Positions 8,678 to 17,058 of a DNA stretch of 64,000 nucleotides are shown here, in pieces (positions within the stretch are counted from its first letter, which is position 1; each line of letters opens with the position of its first letter). Made by a program: the position numbers and the translations under genes. Origin of the DNA: Pelagadaptatus aseana (lineage in GTDB: Bacteria > Pseudomonadota > Gammaproteobacteria > Pseudomonadales > Cellvibrionaceae). The DNA lies in NCBI GenBank assembly GCA_040365065.1, contig BAABNI010000009.1:1-64000 (forward strand), given 5' to 3'. The notes under the pieces are model-generated. The model was not told the origin of the DNA and made no database searches. It saw only the letters and a list, made by a program, of their open reading frames with translations.

Positions 8678-9292
8678 TCAATCCTGTGCCTGCCAGACCG
8701 GCACACAAAAATCCTTTAGCAGTTCGGCCGTTTCCGTCAGCGGCAGCCCCACAACCCCACTGTAGCTGCCTTCAATGGACTTCACAAAGACCGCGCCCAA
8801 CCCCTGAATGCCATAGGCCCCGGCTTTATCACAGGGTTCCCCCGACGCCCAGTAGGCATCAATTTCCTCATCCGATAATTCTCGAAAGTTGACCTGGGTG
8901 GTCACCAGCCGCAGAGCGTGGCGTTCACCACTGACCAACGCCACCGCACTCAAAATCTGGTGACTGGCCCCGGACAATTGCCGCAGCATCTGCCTGGCGT
9001 GATTGTGATCCAACGGCTTTTCAAATACCTCATCACCCAACACGCCCAGCGTATCGGCCCCCAATACGACGGCTTTGGCCAGCTCCTCGGAAGAACATAA
9101 GCGCCGCGATTGCAGCGCCTGAAAACCCGCCCGGGCCTTTTGTAGAGCCAGACGACAGACGTAATCACTGGGCGATTCACAAGCCTCGCGCTGCTCGGGT
9201 ACATCAACCGAAACCATCTGGTATTGGACACCAATCTGCGTCAATAATTCGCGTCGGCGGGGGGATTGTGAAGCGAGATACAGGCTATTCAT
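8678..9292 (-). CDS. maf: Maf nucleotide pyrophosphatase, dTTP/UTP type (YhdE-like)
   Basis: Encodes 204 residues. The N-terminal ASQSPRRRELL substrate-binding loop, the central VLGADTLG with the catalytic Asp and the C-terminal DKAGAYGIQGLG signature are all present. The DKAGAYGIQG form is typical of the YhdE subgroup that hydrolyses dTTP, UTP and modified pyrimidine nucleotides. It is cytosolic and sits between mreD and rng, the standard location. Start is the ATG at 9292; the N-terminus MNSLYLASQSP is as expected. Confidence 0.94.
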   Translation of the reverse strand: MNSLYLASQSPRRRELLTQIGVQYQMVSVDVPEQREACESPSDYVCRLALQKARAGFQALQSRRLCSSEELAKAVVLGADTLGVLGDEVFEKPLDHNHARQMLRQLSGASHQILSAVALVSGERHALRLVTTQVNFRELSDEEIDAYWASGEPCDKAGAYGIQGLGAVFVKSIEGSYSGVVGLPLTETAELLKDFCVPVWQAQD

Positions 9293-9322
9293 AATCGTCA
9301 GTACGCTGATGTGTGATGTCGA

Positions 9323-9811
9323 CTAGCTGACACGCAAGCGCAACCGCAGTCGCTCCATGCCCATTTGCACCAAGGGCCAGATCATGGCGCTGGTAAACGC
9401 CGGCATCAAGAATTCCAGATTGGCCGCAGCCCCGCCCTGAAAACTATGCACCCAGTTATCCACCAGCTGATGAGCCATAACCATAAACAGCACCACCAGA
9501 GCCTGCTGCCACATCACATAGTGCTTGATTCTGGCCTCCAGCAGCAATGCCAGATAAGCCACGGCCACCAGGGCCAGACCGTGCTGTCCCAGGTGCCCGC
9601 CCTCGAGTAAATCCTGCAGGCAAGCCATCGCCAGAATCAAGGTCATACTGACCTGCTGCGGCATTCTCACCACCCAGAAAATAACAACCAGAGCCAGAAA
9701 CTCAGGGCGCAGCCAGCGCCCCTCATAGACCAGAGGGAACACACACAACAACAGAGCAACAATGTAGGTGAGAGGGATAACCCAGCGGTTATGGGCTTTG
9801 ATCAGAGCCAC
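9323..9811 (-). CDS. mreD: Rod shape-determining membrane protein MreD
   Basis: Encodes 162 residues, exactly the E. coli length, with about five or six hydrophobic helices and the QDLLEGGHLGQHGL motif characteristic of MreD. It is an inner-membrane part of the elongasome with MreC, RodA and PBP2. The start is GTG at 9811, because AAGGGGG sits about six bases upstream and the product then aligns with MreD; a longer reading frame runs into mreC. It overlaps the mreC 3' end by 23 bases, which implies translational coupling. Confidence 0.93.
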   Translation of the reverse strand: MALIKAHNRWVIPLTYIVALLLCVFPLVYEGRWLRPEFLALVVIFWVVRMPQQVSMTLILAMACLQDLLEGGHLGQHGLALVAVAYLALLLEARIKHYVMWQQALVVLFMVMAHQLVDNWVHSFQGGAAANLEFLMPAFTSAMIWPLVQMGMERLRLRLRVS

Positions 9812-10622
9812 CTGCGGCCCCCTTATCAAGAAAACCCGGATTATTGAGGGCTTGTTCTTCACTGAATACCAGCAGCACATGACGACTGCGATTAAGCTGA
9901 GCTTTCGGACGCACATCCACCTTGGCAAATGGCTGCCCCGGATCACGACTTACCGACATCACCTCGGCCACCGGATAACCTACCGGAAACCGCTGCCCCA
10001 GCCCCGAGCTCACCAACAGATCGCCCTTGCGAATATCCACGGTATTGGCCAGATGGCGCAATTCCAGCCGGTACAGATCACCCACACCCTCAGCCACAGC
10101 CCGCACACCATTGCGATTGACCTGAACCGGCAGCGCATGGGTAGCATCGGTAATCAATAGCGCTCTGGATTGATGATCCCCCACCTCGGTCACCTGTCCC
10201 ATAAGGCCGTGAGCATCGAGCAGCGGCTGGCCGACATAGACACCGTCCTTGATGCCTTTATTGAGCGTAACGGAGTGCAACAGCGGGTCGGGGGAGACGC
10301 TGATCAACTCGGCCACCAGCACCCGATCGCTGATGATCTTGGCGGAGTTCAGTAACTGCCGCAGCCGCACATTCTCGGCGGCCAGGGCACCCATTTGTTG
10401 CAATTTGCGTTTTAGGATCGCCAACTCAGCTTTCATGGTGGCGTTTTGCTGCTCCAGCTCCTCGCGACTGACCATGGAATCACTGCCCCAGCGATAGAGA
10501 TCACCAGGCGTATTGACGACTTTGTAAAAGGGCGTGGTTAGAACCTGCAGTTTTGACACCACCGGATCGAGCCAGTCGGTAAACAGATGGGTTAACAGAA
10601 GCGCCAGAGAGAGCAGCCCCAC
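9789..10622 (-). CDS. mreC: Rod shape-determining protein MreC (start codon uncertain)
   Basis: Inner-membrane-anchored periplasmic scaffold of the elongasome. The product has an N-terminal hydrophobic segment, a coiled coil (about 50-95, EELEQQNATMKAELAILK) and the beta-rich MreC domain (LNKGIKDGVYVGQPL, GDLLVSSGLGQRFPVGYPV). The coordinates use the in-frame GTG at 10622, but this truncates the conserved cytoplasmic N-terminus. Seventeen further in-frame codons upstream encode IKPLFTQSASAASRVAG, which matches MreC proteins. Their first codon is ATC at 10673, placed eight bases after AGGAG. The only nearby ATG (10678) is out of frame. Either an ATC start is used or there is a one-base indel. 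Confidence 0.9.
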   Translation of the reverse strand: MGLLSLALLLTHLFTDWLDPVVSKLQVLTTPFYKVVNTPGDLYRWGSDSMVSREELEQQNATMKAELAILKRKLQQMGALAAENVRLRQLLNSAKIISDRVLVAELISVSPDPLLHSVTLNKGIKDGVYVGQPLLDAHGLMGQVTEVGDHQSRALLITDATHALPVQVNRNGVRAVAEGVGDLYRLELRHLANTVDIRKGDLLVSSGLGQRFPVGYPVAEVMSVSRDPGQPFAKVDVRPKAQLNRSRHVLLVFSEEQALNNPGFLDKGAAGGSDQSP

Positions 10623-10696
10623 ACCCGCAACTCTGGAAGCAGCGGATGCACTTTGCGTAAACAGCGGTTTGATAACATAAACTCCTGTTCACTAAA

Positions 10697-10720
10697 GACG
10701 GTCACCAAGGGGTGACCGTC
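10697..10720 (-). terminator. mreB-mreC intergenic hairpin (attenuator-like)
   Basis: GACGGTCACC (10697-10706) and GGTGACCGTC (10711-10720) form a perfect 10-bp stem with a four-base loop. Read on the minus strand it lies 28 bases after the mreB stop and is followed by TTTAG, a weak T-run. It may reduce read-through from abundant mreB mRNA into mreCD, or stabilise the mreB 3' end. A full intrinsic terminator is not evident. Confidence 0.55.
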
Positions 10721-10748
10721 AGGGCCCTTGTTCAATAAGACAGTTTAA

Positions 10749-11783
10749 TCAGTTAGACAGCAGATCGATGCTGCGACGATCCATCAATTCCAGTGCCTTG
10801 CCGCCACCGCGGGCAACACAGGTCAACGGATCTTCGGCAACAATCACCGGCAAGCCGGTTTCTTCAGTCAGCAGGCGATCGAGATCGCGCAACAGCGCTC
10901 CGCCACCGGTCAAGACAATGCCGCTCTCGGCAATATCAGACGCCAGTTCCGGTGGAGACTGTTCCAGTGCGCTTTTGACGGCTTGAACAATACCGGCCAG
11001 AGGCTCCTGCAGGGCTTCGAGAATTTCATCACTGTTGAGGGTAAAACTGCGCGGCACACCTTCGGCCAGGTTGCGACCACGCACGTCAATCTCACGCATC
11101 TGGCTGCCGGCAAAGGCACAGCCGATTTCCTGCTTGATACGCTCAGCGGTGGCATCACCAATCACGCTGCCATAGTTGCGGCGCACATAGTTGACGATGG
11201 CCTCATCAAAACGGTCACCGCCGATGCGGACCGAATCGGAGTAAACCACACCATTGAGAGAGACAATGGCAATCTCGGTGGTGCCACCACCGATGTCCAC
11301 CACCATCGAACCGGTGGCTTCCTCAACTTTGAGGCCGGCGCCGATAGCCGCTGCCATGGGCTCTTCGATCAGGCGAACTTCACGGGCGCCCGCGCCCAGC
11401 GCAGACTCACGAATGGCACGCTTTTCAACCTCGGTAGACAGACAAGGAACACACACCAAAACCCGTGGACTCGGTTGAAACCAGGCAGTCTCATGCACTT
11501 TCTTGATAAAATGCTGCAGCATCTTTTCCGTCACCTGAAAGTCGGCGATAACACCGTCTTTCAATGGGCGAATCGCCGTGATATTGCCGGGAGTACGACC
11601 CAGCATGCGCTTGGCTTCAACGCCAACCGCCTCAACAATCTTCTGACCATTGTGGTGACGAATGGCCACTACGGATGGCTCATCCAGCACAATGCCGCGG
11701 TCGCGAACGTAAATCAGGGTATTGGCCGTACCCAGGTCAATGGACAAATCGTTGGAAAATACTCCACGCAAACGCTTAAGCAT
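10749..11783 (-). CDS. mreB: Rod shape-determining actin MreB
   Basis: Encodes 344 residues. The actin-type ATPase motifs are present: phosphate-1 DLGTANTLIYV, phosphate-2 VVDIGGGTTEIAIV and the adenosine loop VLTGGGALLRDLD. The N-terminal MLKRLRG is the amphipathic membrane-binding helix. It forms membrane-bound filaments that direct lateral wall synthesis. I chose ATG at 11783 because it gives the standard N-terminus MLKRLRGVFSNDLSIDLG; the upstream TTG adds only three residues. It is first in the mreBCD-maf-rng-yhdP block and divergent from gatCAB. Confidence 0.97.
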   Translation of the reverse strand: MLKRLRGVFSNDLSIDLGTANTLIYVRDRGIVLDEPSVVAIRHHNGQKIVEAVGVEAKRMLGRTPGNITAIRPLKDGVIADFQVTEKMLQHFIKKVHETAWFQPSPRVLVCVPCLSTEVEKRAIRESALGAGAREVRLIEEPMAAAIGAGLKVEEATGSMVVDIGGGTTEIAIVSLNGVVYSDSVRIGGDRFDEAIVNYVRRNYGSVIGDATAERIKQEIGCAFAGSQMREIDVRGRNLAEGVPRSFTLNSDEILEALQEPLAGIVQAVKSALEQSPPELASDIAESGIVLTGGGALLRDLDRLLTEETGLPVIVAEDPLTCVARGGGKALELMDRRSIDLLSN

Positions 11784-12114
11784 CGGAGACAAAGCCTTAT
11801 CTTTAATCAGAGTTGGTCAATCAATGGGGGCAAATCTGTCGGAATTGACATGACGGTAACAGAGCACCGTTTTTTGTTGTTATTTCAATCCGTTAGTTTG
11901 AGTCTGTGAGCAGTTACCCACGGGCCCCGTCCAAGTTGTGGAACTCTACCAACGGCGGGGATTTAGAGCAAGGCACAAATGTGATAACTTTAGCCACCTG
12001 CTTCACATATCCGCACCTACGTTGCGCAAAAAGCATACAACTGACAATCCGGCCTTTCCGCCATCGCCAGTGGAAAAGCCCGAAAGCCCATTTTTCAACC
12101 ATTTGGAGACAACT
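11784..12114. other. mreB/gatC divergent intergenic region
   Basis: This 331-base gap must hold the promoters for the mreB operon (minus) and gatCAB (plus). A TTGACA hexamer is present at 11845-11850 but has no good -10 partner at 16-18 bases. I see no stable hairpin, repeat or small gene. The many short frames here are shadows or N-terminal extensions of gatC. Confidence 0.4.
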
Positions 12115-12396
12115 GTGGATCGCTCCGAGATCACCAGACTGGCCGAACTGGCCCGCATCGAAATTACCGACGCCACCATTGATGAAGCCGCCAGCAGCAT
12201 TACTGACGTATTAAAACTGGTAGACCAGCTTCAAGCCGCCGATACCGAAGGCGTCCCCCCCATGGCCCACCCACTGGATGCCACTCAAAAACTGCGCGCC
12301 GATCAGGTCAGTGAAGACAATCGCCGCGAAGCGTTTCAGGCCATTGCGCCAGCCACGGAAGATGGCCTCTATCTGGTACCCAAAGTCATCGACTGA
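12115..12396 (+). CDS. gatC: Asp-tRNA(Asn)/Glu-tRNA(Gln) amidotransferase subunit C
   Basis: Encodes 93 residues. GatC is the small belt protein that stabilises GatA on GatB, enabling formation of Gln-tRNA(Gln) or Asn-tRNA(Asn) from mischarged precursors. The motif ITRLAELARIEI, the helix SITDVLKLVDQL and the C-terminal EDGLYLVPKVID are typical. I chose the GTG at 12115, because TTTGGAGA lies about six bases before it and the length then matches the family; an upstream ATG at 11938 would add 59 non-conserved residues. First gene of gatCAB. Confidence 0.92.
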   Translation: MDRSEITRLAELARIEITDATIDEAASSITDVLKLVDQLQAADTEGVPPMAHPLDATQKLRADQVSEDNRREAFQAIAPATEDGLYLVPKVID

Positions 12397-12460
12397 TACC
12401 GATCTGATCCATCAAACCACATTCGCTCAATCAGAATTAACAGCTACAGGAAAGCCTGCA

Positions 12461-13915
12461 ATGCACGCCAAGACCATCGCGGAGATCGCCAAGGATCTAC
12501 GCAACAAGGAATATTCCAGCGAAGAGATAACGCAACATTATCTGGATCGAATCAAACGCCTCGATCCAACCTACAACAGCTACGTCACCACCACCGAAGA
12601 ACTGGCTCTGGAACAGGCCCGTGCCGCCGATCAGCGACTGGCGCAGGGCGACAACAATCCACTGTGTGGCGTACCCATCGCCCACAAAGACATCTTTTGC
12701 ACCAATGGCGTACGCACCAGCTGCGGTTCAAAAATGCTGGATAACTTTGTTCCGCCTTACGACGCCACCATTGTAGAAAACTACAAACATGCCGGTGCAG
12801 TGACGCTGGGCAAGGTCAACATGGACGAATTCGCCATGGGCTCCTCCAACGAAACCAGCTACTACGGCCCGGTAAAAAACCCCTGGAATACCAATTGTGT
12901 TCCGGGTGGCTCCTCCGGCGGTTCTGCCGCCGCTGTGGCCGCGCAACTGGCACCCGCGGCGACCGCCTCCGATACCGGCGGTTCGATTCGCCAGCCCGCC
13001 AGCCTCTGTGGCCTGACCGGCCTCAAGCCAACCTATGGTCGGGTATCACGCTGGGGCATGATTGCTTTTGCCTCCAGCCTCGATCAGGCCGGCCCCCTGA
13101 CGCGCACAGCCGAAGATGCGGCCATCATGCTCAACACCATGGCCAGCTACGACGCCAAGGATTCCACCAGCATCGATAAAGAAGTGCCGGATTACACCGC
13201 CACTCTTAACGACGACATCGCCGGCATGACCGTGGGTATCCCCAAGGAGTATTTCGGAGAAGGTCTGAACGCTGAAACCGGCGCGCGGGTAGAAGCCGCC
13301 ATTGAGGAGTACAAAAAGCTGGGCTGTAACATCAAAGAAATCAGCCTGCCGCACACTCATTTGGCGGTGCCGGCTTACTACGTGATTGCACCGGCCGAGT
13401 GCTCCGCCAACCTGTCACGCTTTGACGGCGTGCGCTACGGCTATCGCTGCGAAACCCCGGCGGACCTGAACGACCTCTACAAGCGCTCTCGCGGTGAAGC
13501 CTTTGGCGATGAAGTGAAACGCCGCATCTTGGTAGGAACCTACGCCCTGTCAGCCGGCTACTACGATGCTTACTACCGCAAGGCGCAACAGGTGCGCCGC
13601 CTGATCAAGCAGGATTTTGTCGACGCCTTTAACGAGGTGGACATCATCATGGGCCCAACGGCGACTTCACCCGCGTTTGAATTTGGCTCGAAGGGCGCCG
13701 ACCCCATCGCCATGTATCTGGAAGACATCTACACCATCTCCACCAACCTGGCGGGCCTGCCCGGTCTCTCCATTCCCTGCGGCTTGGTCGACAACAAACC
13801 TGTAGGTCTGCAGATGATTGGCAACTACTTTGCCGAGGGCAAGCTGCTCAATGCCGCCCACAAGTTCCAGCAGAGCACCGACCACCATCAGGCCACAGCA
13901 CCAAACCTCGACTAA
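12461..13915 (+). CDS. gatA: Asp-tRNA(Asn)/Glu-tRNA(Gln) amidotransferase subunit A
   Basis: Encodes 484 residues of the amidase-signature family. The Ser-cisSer-Lys triad is visible: K76 in PIAHKDIF, S151 in the GGSSGGSAA loop and S175 in SDTGGSIRQPA. It releases ammonia from Gln or Asn for the tRNA-bound substrate on GatB. Start is the ATG at 12461 (MHAKTIAEIA), with AGGAAA upstream; earlier in-frame codons overlap gatC and are not conserved. It lies 64 bases after gatC and 34 bases before gatB. Complete and typical. Confidence 0.97.
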   Translation: MHAKTIAEIAKDLRNKEYSSEEITQHYLDRIKRLDPTYNSYVTTTEELALEQARAADQRLAQGDNNPLCGVPIAHKDIFCTNGVRTSCGSKMLDNFVPPYDATIVENYKHAGAVTLGKVNMDEFAMGSSNETSYYGPVKNPWNTNCVPGGSSGGSAAAVAAQLAPAATASDTGGSIRQPASLCGLTGLKPTYGRVSRWGMIAFASSLDQAGPLTRTAEDAAIMLNTMASYDAKDSTSIDKEVPDYTATLNDDIAGMTVGIPKEYFGEGLNAETGARVEAAIEEYKKLGCNIKEISLPHTHLAVPAYYVIAPAECSANLSRFDGVRYGYRCETPADLNDLYKRSRGEAFGDEVKRRILVGTYALSAGYYDAYYRKAQQVRRLIKQDFVDAFNEVDIIMGPTATSPAFEFGSKGADPIAMYLEDIYTISTNLAGLPGLSIPCGLVDNKPVGLQMIGNYFAEGKLLNAAHKFQQSTDHHQATAPNLD

Positions 13916-13949
13916 GACCCCGAGCGAGAACAGAAGAGAGATTATAGAA

Positions 13950-15401
13950 ATGGAATGGGAAACCGTTATTGGCCTGGAAGTGCACGTGCAACTGGCCACC
14001 AACACCAAGATTTTTTCCGGCGCCAGTACCGCTTTCGGTGCTGAGCCCAACACTCAGGCCTGCGCCGTTGATCTGGCCATGCCCGGCACCCTGCCGGTGC
14101 CTAACGAGCAGGCGTTTCGCTACGCCGTGATGTTTGGTCTGGCCATTGACGCCGAGATCGGCAAGCGCTCTGTGTTTGAACGTAAAAACTACTTCTACCC
14201 GGATTTGCCCAAGGGTTATCAAACCACGCAACTGGATGCCCCGATTGTGGGTGCCGGCCATGTTGAAATCCAACTGGAAGATGGCAGCACCAAATCGATT
14301 CGAATCCACCACGCACATCTGGAAGAAGATGCGGGCAAATCGTTACACGAAGACTTTCATGGCATGTCTGGCATCGATCTTAATCGTGCCGGCACCCCCT
14401 TGATTGAAATTGTATCCGAGCCGGATATGCGCAGCTCGGCCGAGGCGGTGGCCTTTGCCAAGAAGCTGCATTCCATCGTGACCTCGCTGGGCATTTGTGA
14501 CGGCGAAATGTCTCAAGGCTCCATGCGCTTTGACGTGAACATTTCCATTCGCCCCAAAGGCATTGAGCAACTGGGTACGCGTACCGAAACCAAGAACCTC
14601 AACTCCTTCCGCTTTATGGAAGAGGCCATCAAACTGGAAGTCGAACGCCAGATCGATGTGCTGGAAGACGGCGATGAGATCGTTCAGGAAACTCGCCTCT
14701 ATAACGGCGACACCAAAACCGCCCGCTCCATGCGCTCCAAGGAAGAGGCCAACGACTACCGCTACTTCCCCTGCCCGGATCTGCTGCCGGTAGAAATCGA
14801 CGACGACTATATTGAAGCCGTGCGTCAGTCCCTGCCGGAACTGCCGGACGCCCGCCAGCATCGCTTTGAAGAGCAGTACAAACTGTCGGCCTACGATGCC
14901 AGCATTCTGGCGGCCGATGGCGATACTGCCAGTTTCTTTGAGACCGCAGTCGCCACCTGCAAAGACGCCAAACTGGCAGCCAACTGGGTGATGGGTGAAA
15001 TGTCAGCACGCCTCAATGCCGAGGAAAAATCCATCAAGGACAGCCCGGTCACGGCCGAGCAATTGGGCGGCCTGATTGTTCGCATTGGCGACAACACCAT
15101 CTCCAACAAAATCGCCAAGCAAGTCTTCGAAGCCATGTGGGCCGGTGAAGGCGACGCCGACTCCATCATTGAAGCCAAGGGCCTGAAGCAGATGTCCGAT
15201 ACCGGCGAGCTGGAAAAAATTGTCGATGAAGTACTGGCCAACAGTCAGGCCATGATTGATGACTGGCTGGCTTCCGATGAGAAAAAGCGCAAGAAAAAAA
15301 TGGGCGGCTTTATGGGCCCGATTATGAAAGCCACCAAAGGCCAGGCCAACCCGGGAATGGTTAACCAGATTCTGAGCAAGAAGTTAAACGACTTACTTTA
15401 A
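13950..15401 (+). CDS. gatB: Asp-tRNA(Asn)/Glu-tRNA(Gln) amidotransferase subunit B
   Basis: Encodes 483 residues. The N-terminal WETVIGLEVHVQL and the GYQTTQLDAPI and HLEEDAGKS motifs belong to the catalytic cradle that phosphorylates and amidates the mischarged aminoacyl-tRNA. The C-terminal helical/YqeY-like tail (KKKMGGFMGPIMKATKGQANP) binds tRNA. Start is the ATG at 13950 with AGAGAG upstream; an earlier frame start lies within gatA. Last gene of the gatCAB operon, followed by a palindromic repeat. Presence of gatCAB implies indirect charging of Gln and/or Asn tRNA. Confidence 0.97.
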   Translation: MEWETVIGLEVHVQLATNTKIFSGASTAFGAEPNTQACAVDLAMPGTLPVPNEQAFRYAVMFGLAIDAEIGKRSVFERKNYFYPDLPKGYQTTQLDAPIVGAGHVEIQLEDGSTKSIRIHHAHLEEDAGKSLHEDFHGMSGIDLNRAGTPLIEIVSEPDMRSSAEAVAFAKKLHSIVTSLGICDGEMSQGSMRFDVNISIRPKGIEQLGTRTETKNLNSFRFMEEAIKLEVERQIDVLEDGDEIVQETRLYNGDTKTARSMRSKEEANDYRYFPCPDLLPVEIDDDYIEAVRQSLPELPDARQHRFEEQYKLSAYDASILAADGDTASFFETAVATCKDAKLAANWVMGEMSARLNAEEKSIKDSPVTAEQLGGLIVRIGDNTISNKIAKQVFEAMWAGEGDADSIIEAKGLKQMSDTGELEKIVDEVLANSQAMIDDWLASDEKKRKKKMGGFMGPIMKATKGQANPGMVNQILSKKLNDLL

Positions 15402-15408
15402 AGAACCC

Positions 15409-15498
15409 GTCATTGCGAAGAGTGAAACGATGAAGCAATCTCCCCACCAAGGCACAAAGCCAAAGAGATTGCCACGTCGCTCCGCGACTCGCAATGAC
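15409..15498. repeat. Dispersed palindromic repeat (GTCATTGCGA type)
   Basis: A 90-base element with terminal inverted repeats GTCATTGCGA (15409) and TCGCAATGAC (15489-15498). Inside are the inverted pair GAAGCAATCTCC and AGAGATTGCC and the run GTCGCTCCGCGACTC. It resembles a widespread family of short intergenic palindromes in proteobacteria. It starts eight bases after the gatB stop, so it could fold at the 3' end of that mRNA. Confidence 0.75.
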
Positions 15499-15530
15499 AG
15501 AAGCATCAACGAACAATCGAGAAACAAACC

Positions 15531-15827
15531 ATGTCACTAAAAAAAGACAAACAAAAAGTTCTGGGCGAAGTCTTCGACGACGCCCGCATCAAAACCTTTC
15601 TGGACTATGAAGCCTACGGCGATGCCAATCGGGACTTTCACGTTCTGGAAAAGGCCTACCGCGGCATGAAAGCCGAAAACTTCGAAACCTTTGTACGCTT
15701 CTTCAAAGAAGATCAGCGCGACATCAATGCCGTAGGCCCTGAAGGCAAGAACATCCTGCAAGTGGTGCGCGAGCATCGTCACGGCAGCGACTACGAAACC
15801 ATACTGACTGCCGCAGGCGCGCAATAA
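15531..15827 (+). CDS. PA4642-like conserved small protein
   Basis: Encodes 98 residues, soluble and highly charged, with a basic N-terminus (SLKKDKQKVLGEVFDD) and a central helix/turn pattern (FETFVRFFKEDQRDINAVGPEGK). The composition and the LGEVFDDxRIxxFL start resemble the PA4642 family of pseudomonads, whose function is unknown. Only one base separates its stop from the cysZ start, so the two are probably translated from one mRNA. I cannot assign a biochemical role. Confidence 0.75.
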   Translation: MSLKKDKQKVLGEVFDDARIKTFLDYEAYGDANRDFHVLEKAYRGMKAENFETFVRFFKEDQRDINAVGPEGKNILQVVREHRHGSDYETILTAAGAQ

Positions 15828-15828
15828 G

Positions 15829-16590
15829 ATGACCACACCGGCAGCCATCAGAAGCAACAACCTGGTTAATGGCCTGAACCACTTGACCCGTGGCGCACAA
15901 CTGATTGTGCGTCCGGAATTACGCTGGTTTATTCTGGTGCCACTGCTGGTCAACGTCATTCTGTTTGTCATTATTACTGGCATTCTGATTCAACAGTTCA
16001 GCGGCTCGGTAGAGTGGATGCTGGGCTGGTTGCCCGGCTGGCTGGACTTTGTCAGCTGGATTCTCTGGAGCCTGTTTTCCGTTCTGTTACTGCTGGTCTA
16101 TGGCTACAGTTTCAGCATGATTACCAACCTGATCGCGGCGCCCTTTTACGGCATTCTGGCGGAAAAAACCGAAGCCCTGATCACCGGCAAGGCGCCGGAT
16201 TCAGAACCCCTGATGCAGATGATTCCAAGAGTACTGCTGCGCGAACTGCGCAAACTCTGGTACTTTCTCTGGCGCGGTGCTGTGCTCGCCATCGGCGGTT
16301 TTATCCTGTCGTTTATCATCCCCCCAGTAAGCGCCATTATTCCCATAGTGATGTTTATCTGGGGCGCCTGGTGCATGGCGATTCAGTACGTGGACTACCC
16401 GGCCGACAATCACCAGACCCCTTTTAAAACCCTGCGCGAGCAACTGGGTGATAAAAAATACAGCAGCCTGAGCTTTGGCGGTTTGGTTATGCTCGGCACC
16501 ATGGTGCCGCTGCTCAACATCATTATTCTGCCCATTGCCGTGGTTGGCGCCACCGCCTTCTGGGTCGAAGAACTGAAATCCGCAGACTAA
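15829..16590 (+). CDS. cysZ: CysZ-family sulfate permease
   Basis: Encodes 253 residues of the CysZ/EI24 membrane family. Hydrophobic helices lie at about 30-55, 75-98, 145-180 and 210-240. The N-terminal GLNHLTRGAQLIVRPELRWFILVPL is a good match to CysZ, as is the NLIAAPFYGILAEK motif. Characterised CysZ imports sulfate for cysteine synthesis. No cysteine or sulfate genes are nearby, so regulation by CysB cannot be inferred. It follows the PA4642-like gene by one base. Confidence 0.88.
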   Translation: MTTPAAIRSNNLVNGLNHLTRGAQLIVRPELRWFILVPLLVNVILFVIITGILIQQFSGSVEWMLGWLPGWLDFVSWILWSLFSVLLLLVYGYSFSMITNLIAAPFYGILAEKTEALITGKAPDSEPLMQMIPRVLLRELRKLWYFLWRGAVLAIGGFILSFIIPPVSAIIPIVMFIWGAWCMAIQYVDYPADNHQTPFKTLREQLGDKKYSSLSFGGLVMLGTMVPLLNIIILPIAVVGATAFWVEELKSAD

Positions 16591-16610
16591 CGCCCCAATC
16601 CCATTACTCG

Positions 16611-17057
16611 ATGAACAGCAAACGATATTTTGAAGACTTCTGTGTTGGCGAGTCTTTTACTTTTGGCTCTTACAAAATGAGCGAAGCTGAAATTATCCGT
16701 TTCGCCAAACAGTATGATCCCCAACCCTTCCACACAGACCCGGAAGCGGCCAAGGATTCTCCCATGGGGCATTTTTGTGCCAGCGGCCTGCACACCATGT
16801 CAGTGGTGCAGCGGCTCAATGTGGAAGGACTCTACAACCACATTCACCTGATTGCCGGACGCGGCATCGATAACCTCAATCTGCTAAAACCGGTAGTGAG
16901 CAATGATGTAATTACCGCCAAGATGGACATCACCGGCCTGAAAGCCTACCCGCGACTCAAGCGCGGCCTGGTTCAGGCACGCAGCCTGGCCGTTAATCAA
17001 AACGGCCAGATGGTGGTAAAAATGGACGTAGAATATCTGGTCTCAATGCGGGATTGA
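16611..17057 (+). CDS. MaoC-like hot-dog dehydratase
   Basis: Encodes 148 residues with a single hot-dog fold. The hydratase motif YDPQPFHTDPEAA supplies the Asp and His used by (R)-specific enoyl-CoA hydratases, and AGRGIDNLNLLKPV is the following conserved strand. It probably hydrates or dehydrates a CoA-linked acyl chain; substrate cannot be told from sequence. No signal peptide. It lies 20 bases after cysZ on the same strand and converges with the next gene, with one base between the stops. Confidence 0.85.
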   Translation: MNSKRYFEDFCVGESFTFGSYKMSEAEIIRFAKQYDPQPFHTDPEAAKDSPMGHFCASGLHTMSVVQRLNVEGLYNHIHLIAGRGIDNLNLLKPVVSNDVITAKMDITGLKAYPRLKRGLVQARSLAVNQNGQMVVKMDVEYLVSMRD

Positions 17058-17058
17058 T

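Noticed and set aside
11792..11830. Minus-strand promoter TTGATT-N17-GATAAG for mreB
   Set aside because: It would place the transcript start only a few bases before the ATG, leaving no room for a ribosome site.
11938..12114. Upstream extension of gatC
   Set aside because: The extension is not like GatC, and the GTG at 12115 has a proper GGAGA ribosome site.
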